Shown: positions 34,461-43,553 of the stretch, piece by piece
Layout: each line of letters begins with the position of its first letter
Position numbering within the stretch: position 1 is the first letter of the stretch
Assembly (NCBI GenBank): GCA_965222505.1
Contig: OZ244956.1
Span: forward strand, 2,480,001-2,544,000
DNA length: 64,000 nt
Direction: 5' to 3'
DNA from: G965222505 sp965222505
GTDB lineage: Bacteria; Bacteroidota; Rhodothermia; Rhodothermales; DATKEJ01
Notes under the pieces: generated by a model
What the model was told of the DNA's origin: nothing
What the model saw: only the letters and a program-made list of their open reading frames with translations
The model's database searches: none
Made by a program: the position numbers and the translations under genes

Positions 34461-34489
34461 TTGACTTTGTCGCCAATCAGGCATACCAT
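34461..34489 (+). promoter_or_regulatory. Candidate promoter before the beta-helix protein
   Basis: TTGACT (34461-34466), a 17-bp spacer and TACCAT (34484-34489) resemble a sigma-70-type pair 52 bp before the ATG at 34541. An imperfect hairpin with CCCTC/GAGGG arms follows. Visual match only. Confidence 0.3.
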
Positions 34490-34540
34490 GATCCCTCGTC
34501 AACCAAGTAGGAGGGATGATCCAAACGAACCTGCACCGAT

Positions 34541-36493
34541 ATGCGACGCCTCCTCTGCCTGCTTCTAATCCTGAGCACCCCGGCCTCGGCCCATACCATC
34601 TGGGTCACCCACCTCACCGACGATACCAACACGGCCAACGGCTCCTGCAACCTGCGCGAAGCCATCCTGGCGGCCAACACCAACACAACCGTCGATGCCT
34701 GCCCGGCTGGTGACCCCCTGAATGCCGACGACATCTTCTTCGCCAAAACGGGCACGATCACACTGATTAACACCTTGCCCAAGGTCGAATTCGACACCAA
34801 CATCATCGGGCCGGGGGCAGCGCTTTTGACCATTGATGGAAACGCCCTGGGCTCGGTGATCGAGTTTGAGGATACGGCAGGTAGCCCTCAGTTTTTCACG
34901 CTCAGTGGTGTCACGATCACCGGGGGAGATACTCCCCTCGGTGGCGGTGGTATTAATGCAGGATACGTTTCCGGTTTGCTCACCGTATCCGATGCCGTCA
35001 TTACGGACAACATCGCCTCATCGCTTGGCGGCGGCATAAGGGGCGGTAACCTGCGGCTGGAACGGGTGAGCATCACCGGCAATATGGGCTACAGTGGTGG
35101 GGGAATCTACATGTCACCAGGCACGAGCCTGGTCATCCTGGAGAGCACCATTTCCGGCAATACAGCAACAGGCGGTGTGGGAGGAGGGCTATATGCCGCC
35201 GAGGGCAGTGTGACGATTCGGCGCTCAACGTTGAGCGGCAACAGCGCAGATGGTGCCGGAGGAGGCATCTATTTCCAGGGCATCAATGGTCACACCCTGG
35301 ATATCAGTCACACGACGATTACCAACAATACTGGAGGTGGTTTAGGAGGTGGTGGTCTTTTTGCAACCACCGTTGGCAACTTCGACTTGAAGATGCAGAA
35401 CAACATCGTCGCCGGTAACTTCCACTCGGGCGGGACTATCCCAGATATCCATATACATGTAAGTGCGACGTTTACATCCTTTGGGTACAACCTCATCGGC
35501 AAGAACGATGGCGCACCCGGCCAATTCCCGGCAGGCAATCCGAACGCCAACAACGACTACGTCGGCACCTCTGTAGCTCCCCTCGTGGCCAACATCAATG
35601 CCTTGCAAGACAACGCAGGACCCACACACACCCATCCGCCCACAACGACCATCACTCCCAACACCGTCATCGACATGGGTAGCTGCCTCGGCCAAAAACA
35701 CGACCAGCGCGGAACCGCAGGAAACACCAGCACTCCCCTCAGACCCAAGGACATCGCCGCCTTCGCTGATGCCGACGACGGATGCGACATCGGGGCCAAC
35801 GAACTCGGCGCTACCGGCCTTGCCAGCACCTTTGCCCTCAAGGTCCTCCTCGACGGTGCCTACACCACCGGGGCCATGCACACAGACCTCAACACGGCCG
35901 GCCAAATTCCGCTCACACAACCCTACAGCGCCCCCCCGTGGAACATCCCCGGCAACGTGAGCATGACCACCATTCCGCCGGAGATGGTCGACTGGGTCTA
36001 CGTCGACTTCCTGCAAGGCGGCCTCATCGATGCCGGGGGGCCGAGCCTGAAGTTTCGCAGGATCTATGCCCTCAATGCCAACGGTTTGCTTTTTGAGCCC
36101 GATGTGGGATTCACCGCGATCAAGGTCGATCCGGGCTGGTACTATGTGGCCGTACACCACCGGAACCACCTGGCGGTGCTGTCGTCTCGTCCGGTCTATG
36201 TGAAGTGGGATGAAGTGGTGGGCAGCTATGATTTTGGTACGGGTCTGGCGCAGGCCTACACGGGAGGGGGAGCGGCCATGCGGGATCGAGGGGGTTGGTT
36301 CACGCTTTGGGGGGGTGACGGCGATGTGAGTGGTGCGGTGACGGCCTTTGATTTCTTGAACGTGTGGTTGCCGGTCAATGGTGGGCCTTCGGGTTACCAT
36401 AGTGGTGATTTTGACATGAACGGCAGCCCCACGGCGTTTGATTTTCTCAATGTCTGGCTACCGGCCAACGGACAACAAGCACAAATGCCGTAG
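34541..36493 (+). CDS. Secreted beta-helix protein with CSLREA-type N-terminus and dockerin-like repeats
   Basis: 650 residues. Signal peptide LLCLLLILSTPASAH, then TDDTNTANGSCNLREAILAA, a CSLREA-type N-terminal motif. Residues 100-330 are a parallel beta-helix with glycine-rich turns (GGGINAGYVSGLLTVSDAVI). DIGANELG marks the end of the helix, as in choice-of-anchor Q proteins. Near the C-terminus two copies of TAFDFLNVWLPxNG, preceded by GDGDVSGAV and GDFDMNGSP, look like calcium-binding dockerin type I repeats. Probably an extracellular surface or polymer-binding protein. The last segment could anchor it by dockerin-cohesin pairing. Confidence 0.82.
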   Translation: MRRLLCLLLILSTPASAHTIWVTHLTDDTNTANGSCNLREAILAANTNTTVDACPAGDPLNADDIFFAKTGTITLINTLPKVEFDTNIIGPGAALLTIDGNALGSVIEFEDTAGSPQFFTLSGVTITGGDTPLGGGGINAGYVSGLLTVSDAVITDNIASSLGGGIRGGNLRLERVSITGNMGYSGGGIYMSPGTSLVILESTISGNTATGGVGGGLYAAEGSVTIRRSTLSGNSADGAGGGIYFQGINGHTLDISHTTITNNTGGGLGGGGLFATTVGNFDLKMQNNIVAGNFHSGGTIPDIHIHVSATFTSFGYNLIGKNDGAPGQFPAGNPNANNDYVGTSVAPLVANINALQDNAGPTHTHPPTTTITPNTVIDMGSCLGQKHDQRGTAGNTSTPLRPKDIAAFADADDGCDIGANELGATGLASTFALKVLLDGAYTTGAMHTDLNTAGQIPLTQPYSAPPWNIPGNVSMTTIPPEMVDWVYVDFLQGGLIDAGGPSLKFRRIYALNANGLLFEPDVGFTAIKVDPGWYYVAVHHRNHLAVLSSRPVYVKWDEVVGSYDFGTGLAQAYTGGGAAMRDRGGWFTLWGGDGDVSGAVTAFDFLNVWLPVNGGPSGYHSGDFDMNGSPTAFDFLNVWLPANGQQAQMP

Positions 36494-36498
36494 CCCCG

Positions 36499-37509
36499 CT
36501 ACTCCGAATAAATTATTTCGACCATCACTTCACCGACCTGCTGCAAGGTAGCCGGGCTGCACTGCTCTGGCGTATCGGCGGTGGTGTGCCAGTAGTCGGG
36601 GAAGGGATTCTGGATCACGTCAATGACGGGGATACCTTTTCGTAAGAATGGGATGTGATCATCAACGACGGTCTGGCCTGGCGTATCCAGAAAAGCCTCC
36701 GCCCCGACCTTATCGGCGGCGGCCCAGACCTTGTCCACGATGCGCCGGGCACCCTGTAGTGAATTGACCTCTTTGGGGAAACGCGGATTTTGATCCCCCA
36801 CCATGTCCAGGACGATGCCGAACGTCGGGCGGTACGTGGGGTTATCAATCACAAATTGCTCGGAGCCGATGCAGTACGGCACCTGCACCACCGAGGAATC
36901 GGCGTTGGCGCGGGAGCCCATATCTTCGAGGTCGAACAGAAGCAAGTCTATGCCCACATTCGGCGGCGTTTCGTGAAGGATTCGGGCCAGTTCCAACAGC
37001 ACGGCCACGCCGGAAGCCCCATCGTTGGCCCCCACGACCGGCGTATCGCGTTGTGCAGGATCATCATCGTGATCGGCAAAGGGGCGGGTGTCCCAATGGG
37101 CCCCGAGCATGATGCGTTTGTTGGTCCGGGGTTGCAGGTTAAACGAGGCCACAATGTTGGTGCCCTGCAACGTCACGGTGGAATCTTGCGGCGAGGTCCA
37201 GCTAAACGGCTGAGGCCCGACCTGATCGGCATATTGGGAGAGGGTCTGGATCAGATAGTCGCGGGTCTGGTCATGTGCCGGAGTACCGGATACCCGTGGG
37301 CCAAATTCGACCTGCTTCACCAGTTGGGCATAGGCACGTTCCCCATCAAAGTCGGGCCGAGGTTCAATGCTCAGCCACCACATCAGCCCGGCCACCAACG
37401 CCAGCGCTACGACCAGACCACCGATATACAGCCACGGTGAGCGGGCCGGTGCTTTTTGTTTGGTCCGACGTGCCTTGCCCTTGGACCGCTTCCTCTTCTG
37501 CTTTGCCAT
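36499..37509 (-). CDS. M28-family peptidase / glutaminyl cyclase-like protein
   Basis: 336 residues. A basic N-terminus (KQKRKRSKGKARRTKQK) precedes one membrane anchor (LYIGGLVVALALVAGLMWWL). The catalytic domain follows with metal ligands in LGAHWDTRPFADHD, GANDGASGVAVLLELARIL, LLFDLEDMG, LDMVGD and the late His in YWHTTADT. The pattern fits the zinc glutaminyl-peptide cyclotransferase branch of M28, which cyclises N-terminal Gln of exported proteins, or an aminopeptidase. It overlaps nothing and lies 8 bp after the PIG-L-type gene. Confidence 0.88.
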   Translation of the reverse strand: MAKQKRKRSKGKARRTKQKAPARSPWLYIGGLVVALALVAGLMWWLSIEPRPDFDGERAYAQLVKQVEFGPRVSGTPAHDQTRDYLIQTLSQYADQVGPQPFSWTSPQDSTVTLQGTNIVASFNLQPRTNKRIMLGAHWDTRPFADHDDDPAQRDTPVVGANDGASGVAVLLELARILHETPPNVGIDLLLFDLEDMGSRANADSSVVQVPYCIGSEQFVIDNPTYRPTFGIVLDMVGDQNPRFPKEVNSLQGARRIVDKVWAAADKVGAEAFLDTPGQTVVDDHIPFLRKGIPVIDVIQNPFPDYWHTTADTPEQCSPATLQQVGEVMVEIIYSE

Positions 37510-37517
37510 GCCTCTTC

Positions 37518-39773
37518 TTAATGTGTTGTGGAAAGGTCGCGCCCGTCCACCAACGGCAGGCTGATCTGGTTGGCAAACAGGCGGTAGGCACCCGGATGAA
37601 AAATCTTGAGTTGCCGGTACCAGGATAGGGCCGTGTAGAAGTAGGTTCCCTTGCCGTATTCGGCGAACAGGGTAGAACCGACCAGGGCGTCTTCACCGGG
37701 GTCCTGCATTCCCAAAAGCGGCACATAGCGCTCATCGTAGGTGCGCGGAAAATACAAGCCGCGCTCTTGCACCCAACCGTCCCAATCGACCTCGGTAATG
37801 GCATTGGGGGTCCGGAACAGGGGATGGTCTGCCTGAAGCAGCCTGACGGGTGCATCTTCGTAGGTTACCCGGTCCCGGCTGAGTTCCAGCGGATACGGGG
37901 CAAAGGTGCCGGGGTTTTTGCGTTCGCTATCGAAGGGATCGTTGTACCGGGCGTTCCATTCAAACACTTTCTGGTAATTGACGATCAGGTGCCCACCGTC
38001 AGCGACCCAGTCCAGCAACCGGGCGTTGTACGTGCGTAGGTCTTGCCGAACCAGATAGGCCCGGATGTCCACCACAATGGTGTGCAAATCGGCGAGGGAG
38101 CCGGAGGCCAGTGCTGTGGAATCCAGCTTGGTGAATGAAACGCCCAATTCCTCCAGCGCCCGGCTCAGGGTGTTGTCATAGCTCTCCACCACCCCCACGT
38201 TCAGGTTGGCGGCTACCTTCGGCTCCAGTACACGGACTTGCTGTTCCAGTACAATCTCTTCCTGCGCCCCGGCCTGACCATAGGGCTGCGCCAGGAAACG
38301 AAGCGTGTAATCCCCCGGCGGGGTATTGGGTGGTACGGCCAGGTCGAACGAGACGGTAAAGCGGCCGTCCTCATCCCATGTGATCGGCGGGGTGTTGCGT
38401 TCCATCAACACCTGTCCTTCGCCATCCAACACCTGGGCCGCCAGTTGCAGACCCGCTACATCGGGCGCATACACCTGCCCCTCAACCGCTACCGTTCGTG
38501 CTTCTTCGGTGAGCCGGGTTACGCCTTCGGGTGGATCGAGGACCACGGGCGGTGCAATTTCCATGGGGACGTACCCCCCGGCAATCGGCTGCTCGGAGTC
38601 AGGATCGAGCAGGGCATAGCGAATGGGATAGCCGTTGGTAAACCGGGTGTACTGTTGTTCGGCCTTGGGTAAGGTTGGCGTGGCTGTTTCCGAGAGGGTC
38701 AGGGTGGCCGTGAAGGGGGAATCCGGGTCGATGTTGACAGTTGAGCCGTCGGGGGCTTGAAAATGCCAGAGCGTACGCAGGACCCCCGCCGCACGGGGAT
38801 CGAGTTTCAACGTGACGGTCTGCCCCGGTACCGCAATGGGATGATCCGGCATGACGGTACGCTCCGGCAATCGGCGGAGCCGTCCAGCGTCCAGCAGATA
38901 CGTCAGGCTTGGTTTGGGTGTAGGAGACGCCTGTATGTTTCCGGTGAGGTCGAGGGTATCAAGGGGCGCCGCCGTGGCGGAGCGCAGCAGGGTATAGTAG
39001 TTGTGGGTCCGTGCCTGTGCCCGACCCTGCTGAACGAAAAAATGCATCCCCTGAGAGGCATGCTGGCTGAGGGCCTCAATAGCAATTTCCCCGGCTGTTT
39101 GATCAGAAAGGGGTGCCGTTGTGCCCACAGGGACCCGTACATCATACGCCTGCGGTTGCCGGAACCGATGCCGCAGGAACAGGCGTTGCGGCTGCCAGAG
39201 ATCGACCCCGTCCTCGTCGAGTTGTTCGGGATGGTATTCCGCGTCGGCAGCGAGGGAAAAGGCATCATAGGCCGAGATGCCGACGGCCTGATGTTGACCG
39301 TGCTGCTTGCGCGGGCCGACGGTCAGGGTATCGTGGTTGGTGAACAGCACATGGGGCTTCAGCTTGCGGATCAGGTAGACGATCTCCGAGGTAACTTCAT
39401 CGCGCCCGCCCCAGCGGTCGAAGGCTTCATCGGCAAACTTGGAATATCCAAAATCATAGAAGTTCAGGAAGAAGACCTGGGTACCCAGGATGCGGGCGGC
39501 CTTCTCGGTCTCCTGGGTCCGGATTGCGCCAAGGGCTTCATACAACTCGGGGCCAATCTCATTCTGCCCCCCCTCCCCACGGGTGTAGATGACGCTGTAG
39601 GCACGGGCATCCTTGACGTGCCGGTAATAGGCCAACGTGGAACCGTCTTCATCGTCCGGGTGGGCCGCCAGGTTCATGACCACGAGGCGGTCGGGCTGGG
39701 CCAGGGCAGAAACAGCAAGCAGGACCGGCAACAGCAGAAACAGGGCACAGCGGAGGGCAGGAGCAATCGTCAT
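37518..39773 (-). CDS. Secreted PIG-L family (LmbE-like) deacetylase with extra domains
   Basis: 751 residues from ATG 39773; the longer frame to 40019 overlaps the divergent M42 gene. Signal peptide CALFLLLPVLLAVSALAQ. The PIG-L/LmbE domain starts VVMNLAAHPDDEDGSTLAYY (AHPDDE zinc motif) and includes LFTNHDTLT and HGQHQAVG as further zinc ligands. After about residue 300, beta-sandwich-like regions follow (VAVEGQVYAPDVAGLQLAAQV). A Rossmann-like C-terminal part has VVDIRAYLVRQDLRTYNARL. Likely a periplasmic or surface GlcNAc-type de-N-acetylase of unknown substrate. Confidence 0.88.
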   Translation of the reverse strand: MTIAPALRCALFLLLPVLLAVSALAQPDRLVVMNLAAHPDDEDGSTLAYYRHVKDARAYSVIYTRGEGGQNEIGPELYEALGAIRTQETEKAARILGTQVFFLNFYDFGYSKFADEAFDRWGGRDEVTSEIVYLIRKLKPHVLFTNHDTLTVGPRKQHGQHQAVGISAYDAFSLAADAEYHPEQLDEDGVDLWQPQRLFLRHRFRQPQAYDVRVPVGTTAPLSDQTAGEIAIEALSQHASQGMHFFVQQGRAQARTHNYYTLLRSATAAPLDTLDLTGNIQASPTPKPSLTYLLDAGRLRRLPERTVMPDHPIAVPGQTVTLKLDPRAAGVLRTLWHFQAPDGSTVNIDPDSPFTATLTLSETATPTLPKAEQQYTRFTNGYPIRYALLDPDSEQPIAGGYVPMEIAPPVVLDPPEGVTRLTEEARTVAVEGQVYAPDVAGLQLAAQVLDGEGQVLMERNTPPITWDEDGRFTVSFDLAVPPNTPPGDYTLRFLAQPYGQAGAQEEIVLEQQVRVLEPKVAANLNVGVVESYDNTLSRALEELGVSFTKLDSTALASGSLADLHTIVVDIRAYLVRQDLRTYNARLLDWVADGGHLIVNYQKVFEWNARYNDPFDSERKNPGTFAPYPLELSRDRVTYEDAPVRLLQADHPLFRTPNAITEVDWDGWVQERGLYFPRTYDERYVPLLGMQDPGEDALVGSTLFAEYGKGTYFYTALSWYRQLKIFHPGAYRLFANQISLPLVDGRDLSTTH

Positions 39774-39888
39774 AGGTCGGGTGTGTTGGTGAGAAGCCGC
39801 GCTTTGCACCCAAAATTGATGTGGGAGTTCCATCCCGCATAGTAGTTTGAACACTTCATGCATCACGCAACCTGAAACATATACCGGC

Positions 39889-40965
39889 ATGAATACCGAT
39901 GCCAAGACCTTTTTAATCGACCTGTTAAACACCCCCAGCCCCACCGGCTTTGAAATGCCGGGGCAACGCAAATGGGTCGGATACGTCGGGCAATGGGCAG
40001 ATGCCGTTGAGGTAGACACCTACGGCACGGCCTGGGCAACCCTGGACGGCACCGGCAGCGAAAACACCCCACGCGTCATGCTCGAAGCCCACGCCGACGA
40101 GATTGGCTTTATGGTGCAGTACATCACCGACGAGGGTTTCATCCACATCAACCGCATCGGCGGCTCGGACCAGGCCATTGCCCGTGCCAAACGGGTACAC
40201 ATCCTGGGTGATCAAGGCGTCGTCCCCGGCGTGATCGGCAACACGGCCATTCATTTGCGTGACCGTGGCAAGGAAGAAAAAGTCCCGGACTGGCCCGACC
40301 TCTACATCGACATCGGGGCCACCAAGAAGGATGAGGTCGCCGAACGCGGCATTCGGGTAGGCCATCCCATCGTCTATGCTGATGCCGTGAATGAGGACCT
40401 TCCGGGGCGGCTGGTGGGCCGCGCACTGGACAACCGCATTGGCGGGTTTATCATTGCCGAAGCACTGGCACGGGTCGCCAAAAAGCGCAGCGTAGCCAAC
40501 GTCTATGCCGTCAATGCCGTGCAGGAAGAAATCGGCGGGCACGGTGCCGAAATGATTGCGTACCGGCTGCGCCCGAGCGTGGCGCTGGTGGTGGACGTGA
40601 CCCACGCGACCGACATGCCCGGCCTTAGCAAACCCAAACACGGCGATGTCAAGCTGGGCGGCGGCCCTTCCATCACGCACGGCACGTCCAACCACCCGCA
40701 GGTGGTCCAGCGGCTGATGCAGGTGGCCGAGCAGGAAAACATTCCCTTGCAACATGAAGCCTCTTCCCGGTTCACCGGTACCGATACGGATTCGATTTTC
40801 AAAAGCCGTACCGGCATCGCCAGCGCCCTCATCTCGGTACCGATGCGCTACATGCACTCGACCGTCGAGATGGTACACCTGGACGACGTGGAACACGTGA
40901 TCCAACTCATGGCGGCCTTCGTCCAAAGCGTTACCGACGAGGATAATTTCACGGCACGGTTGTAA
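39889..40965 (+). CDS. M42-family metallo-aminopeptidase
   Basis: 358 residues from ATG 39889. Metal-binding and catalytic residues of the M42 (FrvX/PepA-like) dinuclear peptidases are visible: LEAHADEIGFMVQYI, VGRALDNRIGGFIIAEAL, NAVQEEIGGHGAEM (Glu general base), VVDVTHATDMPG and the late His in RYMHSTVEMVHLDD. It forms large cytosolic complexes in homologues and trims peptides. Divergent from the PIG-L gene. Confidence 0.93.
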   Translation: MNTDAKTFLIDLLNTPSPTGFEMPGQRKWVGYVGQWADAVEVDTYGTAWATLDGTGSENTPRVMLEAHADEIGFMVQYITDEGFIHINRIGGSDQAIARAKRVHILGDQGVVPGVIGNTAIHLRDRGKEEKVPDWPDLYIDIGATKKDEVAERGIRVGHPIVYADAVNEDLPGRLVGRALDNRIGGFIIAEALARVAKKRSVANVYAVNAVQEEIGGHGAEMIAYRLRPSVALVVDVTHATDMPGLSKPKHGDVKLGGGPSITHGTSNHPQVVQRLMQVAEQENIPLQHEASSRFTGTDTDSIFKSRTGIASALISVPMRYMHSTVEMVHLDDVEHVIQLMAAFVQSVTDEDNFTARL

Positions 40966-41050
40966 ATATTTATTGCATCGCCGGCCCCAGTCGACCACAC
41001 GTTTGGAATCACCGCCATTACCGAAATGCCCAAATTGCCTCCATGTTGAA

Positions 41051-41071
41051 GGGCCGGTACAAGACCGGCCC
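41051..41071. repeat. Palindromic hairpin, type A
   Basis: GGGCCGGT (41051-41058), loop ACAAG, ACCGGCCC (41064-41071), followed by CTCCGG. The same type with the same ACAAG-like loop and CTCCGG tail appears at 47145-47167. It is the first element in the 401-bp non-coding stretch 40966-41366. Confidence 0.8.
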
Positions 41072-41105
41072 CTCCGGTTGACACTACGTTTTGAGGATCG
41101 CAACC

Positions 41106-41340
41106 GGGATGAGCGCTACATGTGGGCGTGCATAACCCGGTCGGGTCATCCGCTTTGACAATCAAAACAGGGATGGGCGCTACATGTGGGCGCGCATAAC
41201 CCGGTCGGGCGATCCTTGTGATCGCCCCGCAACATGCAATCATGCCTCCTCTTTAAGAGCCAAATAAGCAAACAAAACCGGGATGGGCGCTACATGTGGG
41301 CGTGCATAACCCGGACGGGCGACCCTCGTGGTCGCCCCGC
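41106..41340. repeat. Three direct repeats with hairpin tails (type B)
   Basis: A 40-bp unit beginning GGGATG and containing GCGCTACATGTGGGCG and CATAACCCGG occurs at 41106-41145, 41170-41209 and 41280-41319. Copies 2 and 3 continue into hairpins GGGCGATC-CTTGT-GATCGCCC and GGGCGACC-CTCGT-GGTCGCCC. Copy 1 has a decayed tail. Unequal spacing and hairpin tails argue against CRISPR. The gap also holds ordinary sequence with no gene. Confidence 0.85.
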
Positions 41341-41366
41341 CCCCCGAACCAACCCCAAACCCTCAA

Positions 41367-41855
41367 ATGGACTATAGCAACCTCAAAGGCGGCCTCTCCC
41401 GGATGCTGGACCGGCTCCAGCGCGAAGGCACCGCCACCAAAGACCTCGAAGCCGACGCCATGCTCCGCGAAGATGCCAATGCCGTCCTGATCGGCCTGCT
41501 CCTGGACCAGCGCGTACTGGCCGAAACCGCATTTACCGGCCCCCTCAAACTCAAAAATCGGCTAGGGCACTTCGACATGCAGAAAATCGGCAACATGGAC
41601 CCGAAGGCCTTTCAGGAGGTGTTTGTCCAACAACCCGCCGTGCACCGCTTCACCAACGTCATGGCGGACCGCCTACAGGCCGTCGCCCGCATGCTGGCCG
41701 AACAATACCAAGGGGATGCCGTCAACCTCTGGGCCGATACGGACGACCTAAAGCTGGTCGAGAAACGCGTCAAGGCCCTGCCCGGCTTCGGCCCCCTAAA
41801 AGCCAAAAAGGTCCGGTTCGTGTGCCATTATTTCGGCCACAAAACGTTCGGGTAA
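41367..41855 (+). CDS. HhH-GPD family protein
   Basis: 162 residues, similar to an uncharacterised helix-hairpin-helix GPD family known mainly from actinobacteria: DANAVLIGLLLDQRVLAETAF near the N-terminus and LPGFGPLKAKKVRFVCHYFG as the hairpin region. Members resemble the N-terminal half of base-excision DNA glycosylases, but a catalytic Lys-Asp pair typical of EndoIII is not obvious. Start ATG 41367 lies 27 bp after the last direct repeat. DNA binding is likely; glycosylase activity unproven. Confidence 0.8.
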   Translation: MDYSNLKGGLSRMLDRLQREGTATKDLEADAMLREDANAVLIGLLLDQRVLAETAFTGPLKLKNRLGHFDMQKIGNMDPKAFQEVFVQQPAVHRFTNVMADRLQAVARMLAEQYQGDAVNLWADTDDLKLVEKRVKALPGFGPLKAKKVRFVCHYFGHKTFG

Positions 41856-41882
41856 CGTGCGACGTACTACGTGCGACGTACC
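41855..41882. repeat. Heptanucleotide array ACGTGCG/ACGTACN
   Basis: Four in-phase heptads, ACGTGCG, ACGTACT, ACGTGCG, ACGTACC, begin on the last base of the HhH-GPD stop codon. Another ACGTGCG copy occurs at the msrA/ribD junction (48108). This array is at a gene end rather than a gene start. Confidence 0.75.
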
Positions 41883-41978
41883 TCAACCCCGAACGTGGCA
41901 CATCCCCGTAGGGATCGGTCCATGCCCAAACCCAACGCACGCGGCAGGCATGAATTAATCCACCAGAAAGGGCATGGG

Positions 41979-42887
41979 TTATGATGGTTTGGGAGCATCG
42001 GCGGAGGCCGACTCATGGTGGAAGCCTAGGCCGTGGAGGTTCTGGCTGATGAAGGTGGTCGGGAAGGTCTCGGAGCCGGGAAAACCCAGTTCGATGTCCC
42101 GGCCATCATAGGGAATGTAATTGGTGCGGAACAGGTAGTCCCACACACTCAAGGTAATGCCGAAATTCAGGCCATAGGGTCGGTCGGCGGGCCAGTCTTT
42201 GGCGTGGTGCCAGATATGCATCCGGGGGTTGTTCAGGAGGTATTTGAACGGCCCGAGGTCTACGTTCAGGTTGGCATGGTTAAAATGCCCCACGGCCAAC
42301 GTGAACATGTGCACGATAAAAAAATCGTCGATGCCGAAGCCGATCATCGCGAGGGGGATATACTCCAGGGCACGGTACACGACGTTCTCCATCCAGTGAT
42401 ACCGCAAATGCGCGGCAAAGCCCATCTGTTCAACGGAGTGATGTACCTTGTGAAACTCCCAGAGCCACGGCACGCGGTGAAGCAGCCGGTGCACGTTCCA
42501 CTGGATAAAATCCCGCAGGAGAAACAGGCCAAGCAACTGCCCCCATACCGGCCAGCCGTCTACCGTGATCGCCACCAGATTGGTAATGCCGAACAGCGCC
42601 AGGAAATCGTTAAAGAGGTTGACAACGACGTTCGAGGCCGCACTGTAGATGATCAGCGAGAACAGGAAGAAGTTGAAAAACATGTAGAAGAAATCCAGCC
42701 AGAAATCCTTCCGAAACCGAGGCTGGCCCTTCCGCCAGGGACGTACGAGTTCCAACAAAAAGAAAAACAGCGATACGCCGATCAGCCAATAAAAATAGTT
42801 CTTCCAATGGGGATGCGTCACCTCATACCACAGGTACCGCGCATAGCCTGTATACCCCTCCAGAAACAGGTCAATGTATTTTTCCAT
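41979..42887 (-). CDS. Sterol desaturase / fatty acid hydroxylase family membrane protein
   Basis: 302 residues from ATG 42887; the extension to 43043 overlaps the rhodanese gene. Several membrane helices and the histidine clusters of the non-haem di-iron hydroxylase superfamily are visible: HRLLHRVPWLWEFHKVHHS (HxxxH and HxxHH), VGHFNHANL and MHIWHHAKDW. Members hydroxylate or desaturate sterols, carotenoids or fatty acyl chains in the membrane. It is 16 bp downstream of the rhodanese gene and on the same strand. Confidence 0.88.
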   Translation of the reverse strand: MEKYIDLFLEGYTGYARYLWYEVTHPHWKNYFYWLIGVSLFFFLLELVRPWRKGQPRFRKDFWLDFFYMFFNFFLFSLIIYSAASNVVVNLFNDFLALFGITNLVAITVDGWPVWGQLLGLFLLRDFIQWNVHRLLHRVPWLWEFHKVHHSVEQMGFAAHLRYHWMENVVYRALEYIPLAMIGFGIDDFFIVHMFTLAVGHFNHANLNVDLGPFKYLLNNPRMHIWHHAKDWPADRPYGLNFGITLSVWDYLFRTNYIPYDGRDIELGFPGSETFPTTFISQNLHGLGFHHESASADAPKPS

Positions 42888-42903
42888 AGGGAATCTGTGC
42901 GTT

Positions 42904-43422
42904 TTAAGGCTCCGGGGAGTAGGCCCGAAGCGGTTTCTTGAGCAACAGACCCCAGGTTTTGTCAAATGGATGCACCTGCCGGACTTCGGCACCATCCCGG
43001 TACACCGGGCGGTCCTCATTGGCCCATTGGAAGATGGAGCCATCCAGGCTGGCTACATTCGTAAAGCCCGCCTCCTGAAACCGCTGCGCCATTTCGGAGG
43101 ACCGGTAACCGACCGAACAATACAACACCACCGGCTTGTCCTTCGCCAATGAATCGAAGTCGGCCAGGTTGGTGCGGCCCGGGTCTATACGAACGGCACC
43201 GGGCAAATGGCTGACGGCATATTCTTCTGCTTCGCGTACGTCAAGCAGGAGGAGGTCCGCCTCCGGGGTAGCAAGGTAGGCGGCCAGCGAATCGGTTGAA
43301 AGCTGTGCCACCGAAGGAAAATTTGAACGAACCAGCTTTTTGACGGCCGGCCAGGCCAGATCCTGGGCACAGGCCCCTTGAAAAAAGAAGAGAATCATTA
43401 GGATCAGATAAATACGCATCAT
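42904..43422 (-). CDS. Periplasmic rhodanese-domain protein
   Basis: 172 residues with a signal peptide (YLILMILFFFQGACA). The rhodanese fold has LLLDVREAEEYAVSHLPGAV and the active-site loop VVLYCSVGYRSSEMAQRF, with catalytic Cys in CSVGYRS. It probably handles sulfur or redox chemistry outside the cytoplasm. It is divergent from the TetR gene, and possibly co-transcribed with the hydroxylase. Confidence 0.9.
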   Translation of the reverse strand: MMRIYLILMILFFFQGACAQDLAWPAVKKLVRSNFPSVAQLSTDSLAAYLATPEADLLLLDVREAEEYAVSHLPGAVRIDPGRTNLADFDSLAKDKPVVLYCSVGYRSSEMAQRFQEAGFTNVASLDGSIFQWANEDRPVYRDGAEVRQVHPFDKTWGLLLKKPLRAYSPEP

Positions 43423-43553
43423 GGCAGGATTGATCTTGGATGCGCTCTCTTGGACCCGGCATTCTTTTACGGGTTTCCTTTTGCATGAACCCGCCTTCTG
43501 CTGCTATCTTGAAGCGTTCATGTACCCGCCGGCCCCGGCCTAACCCCAATGCC

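Noticed and set aside
39925..41103. 392-codon minus-strand frame
   Set aside because: Antisense shadow of the M42 peptidase gene, which has all metal-binding motifs.
41106..41340. Three 40-bp direct repeats as a possible CRISPR array
   Set aside because: Spacing is unequal (24 and 70 bp), the repeats carry hairpin tails, similar hairpins occur elsewhere, and no cas genes are present.
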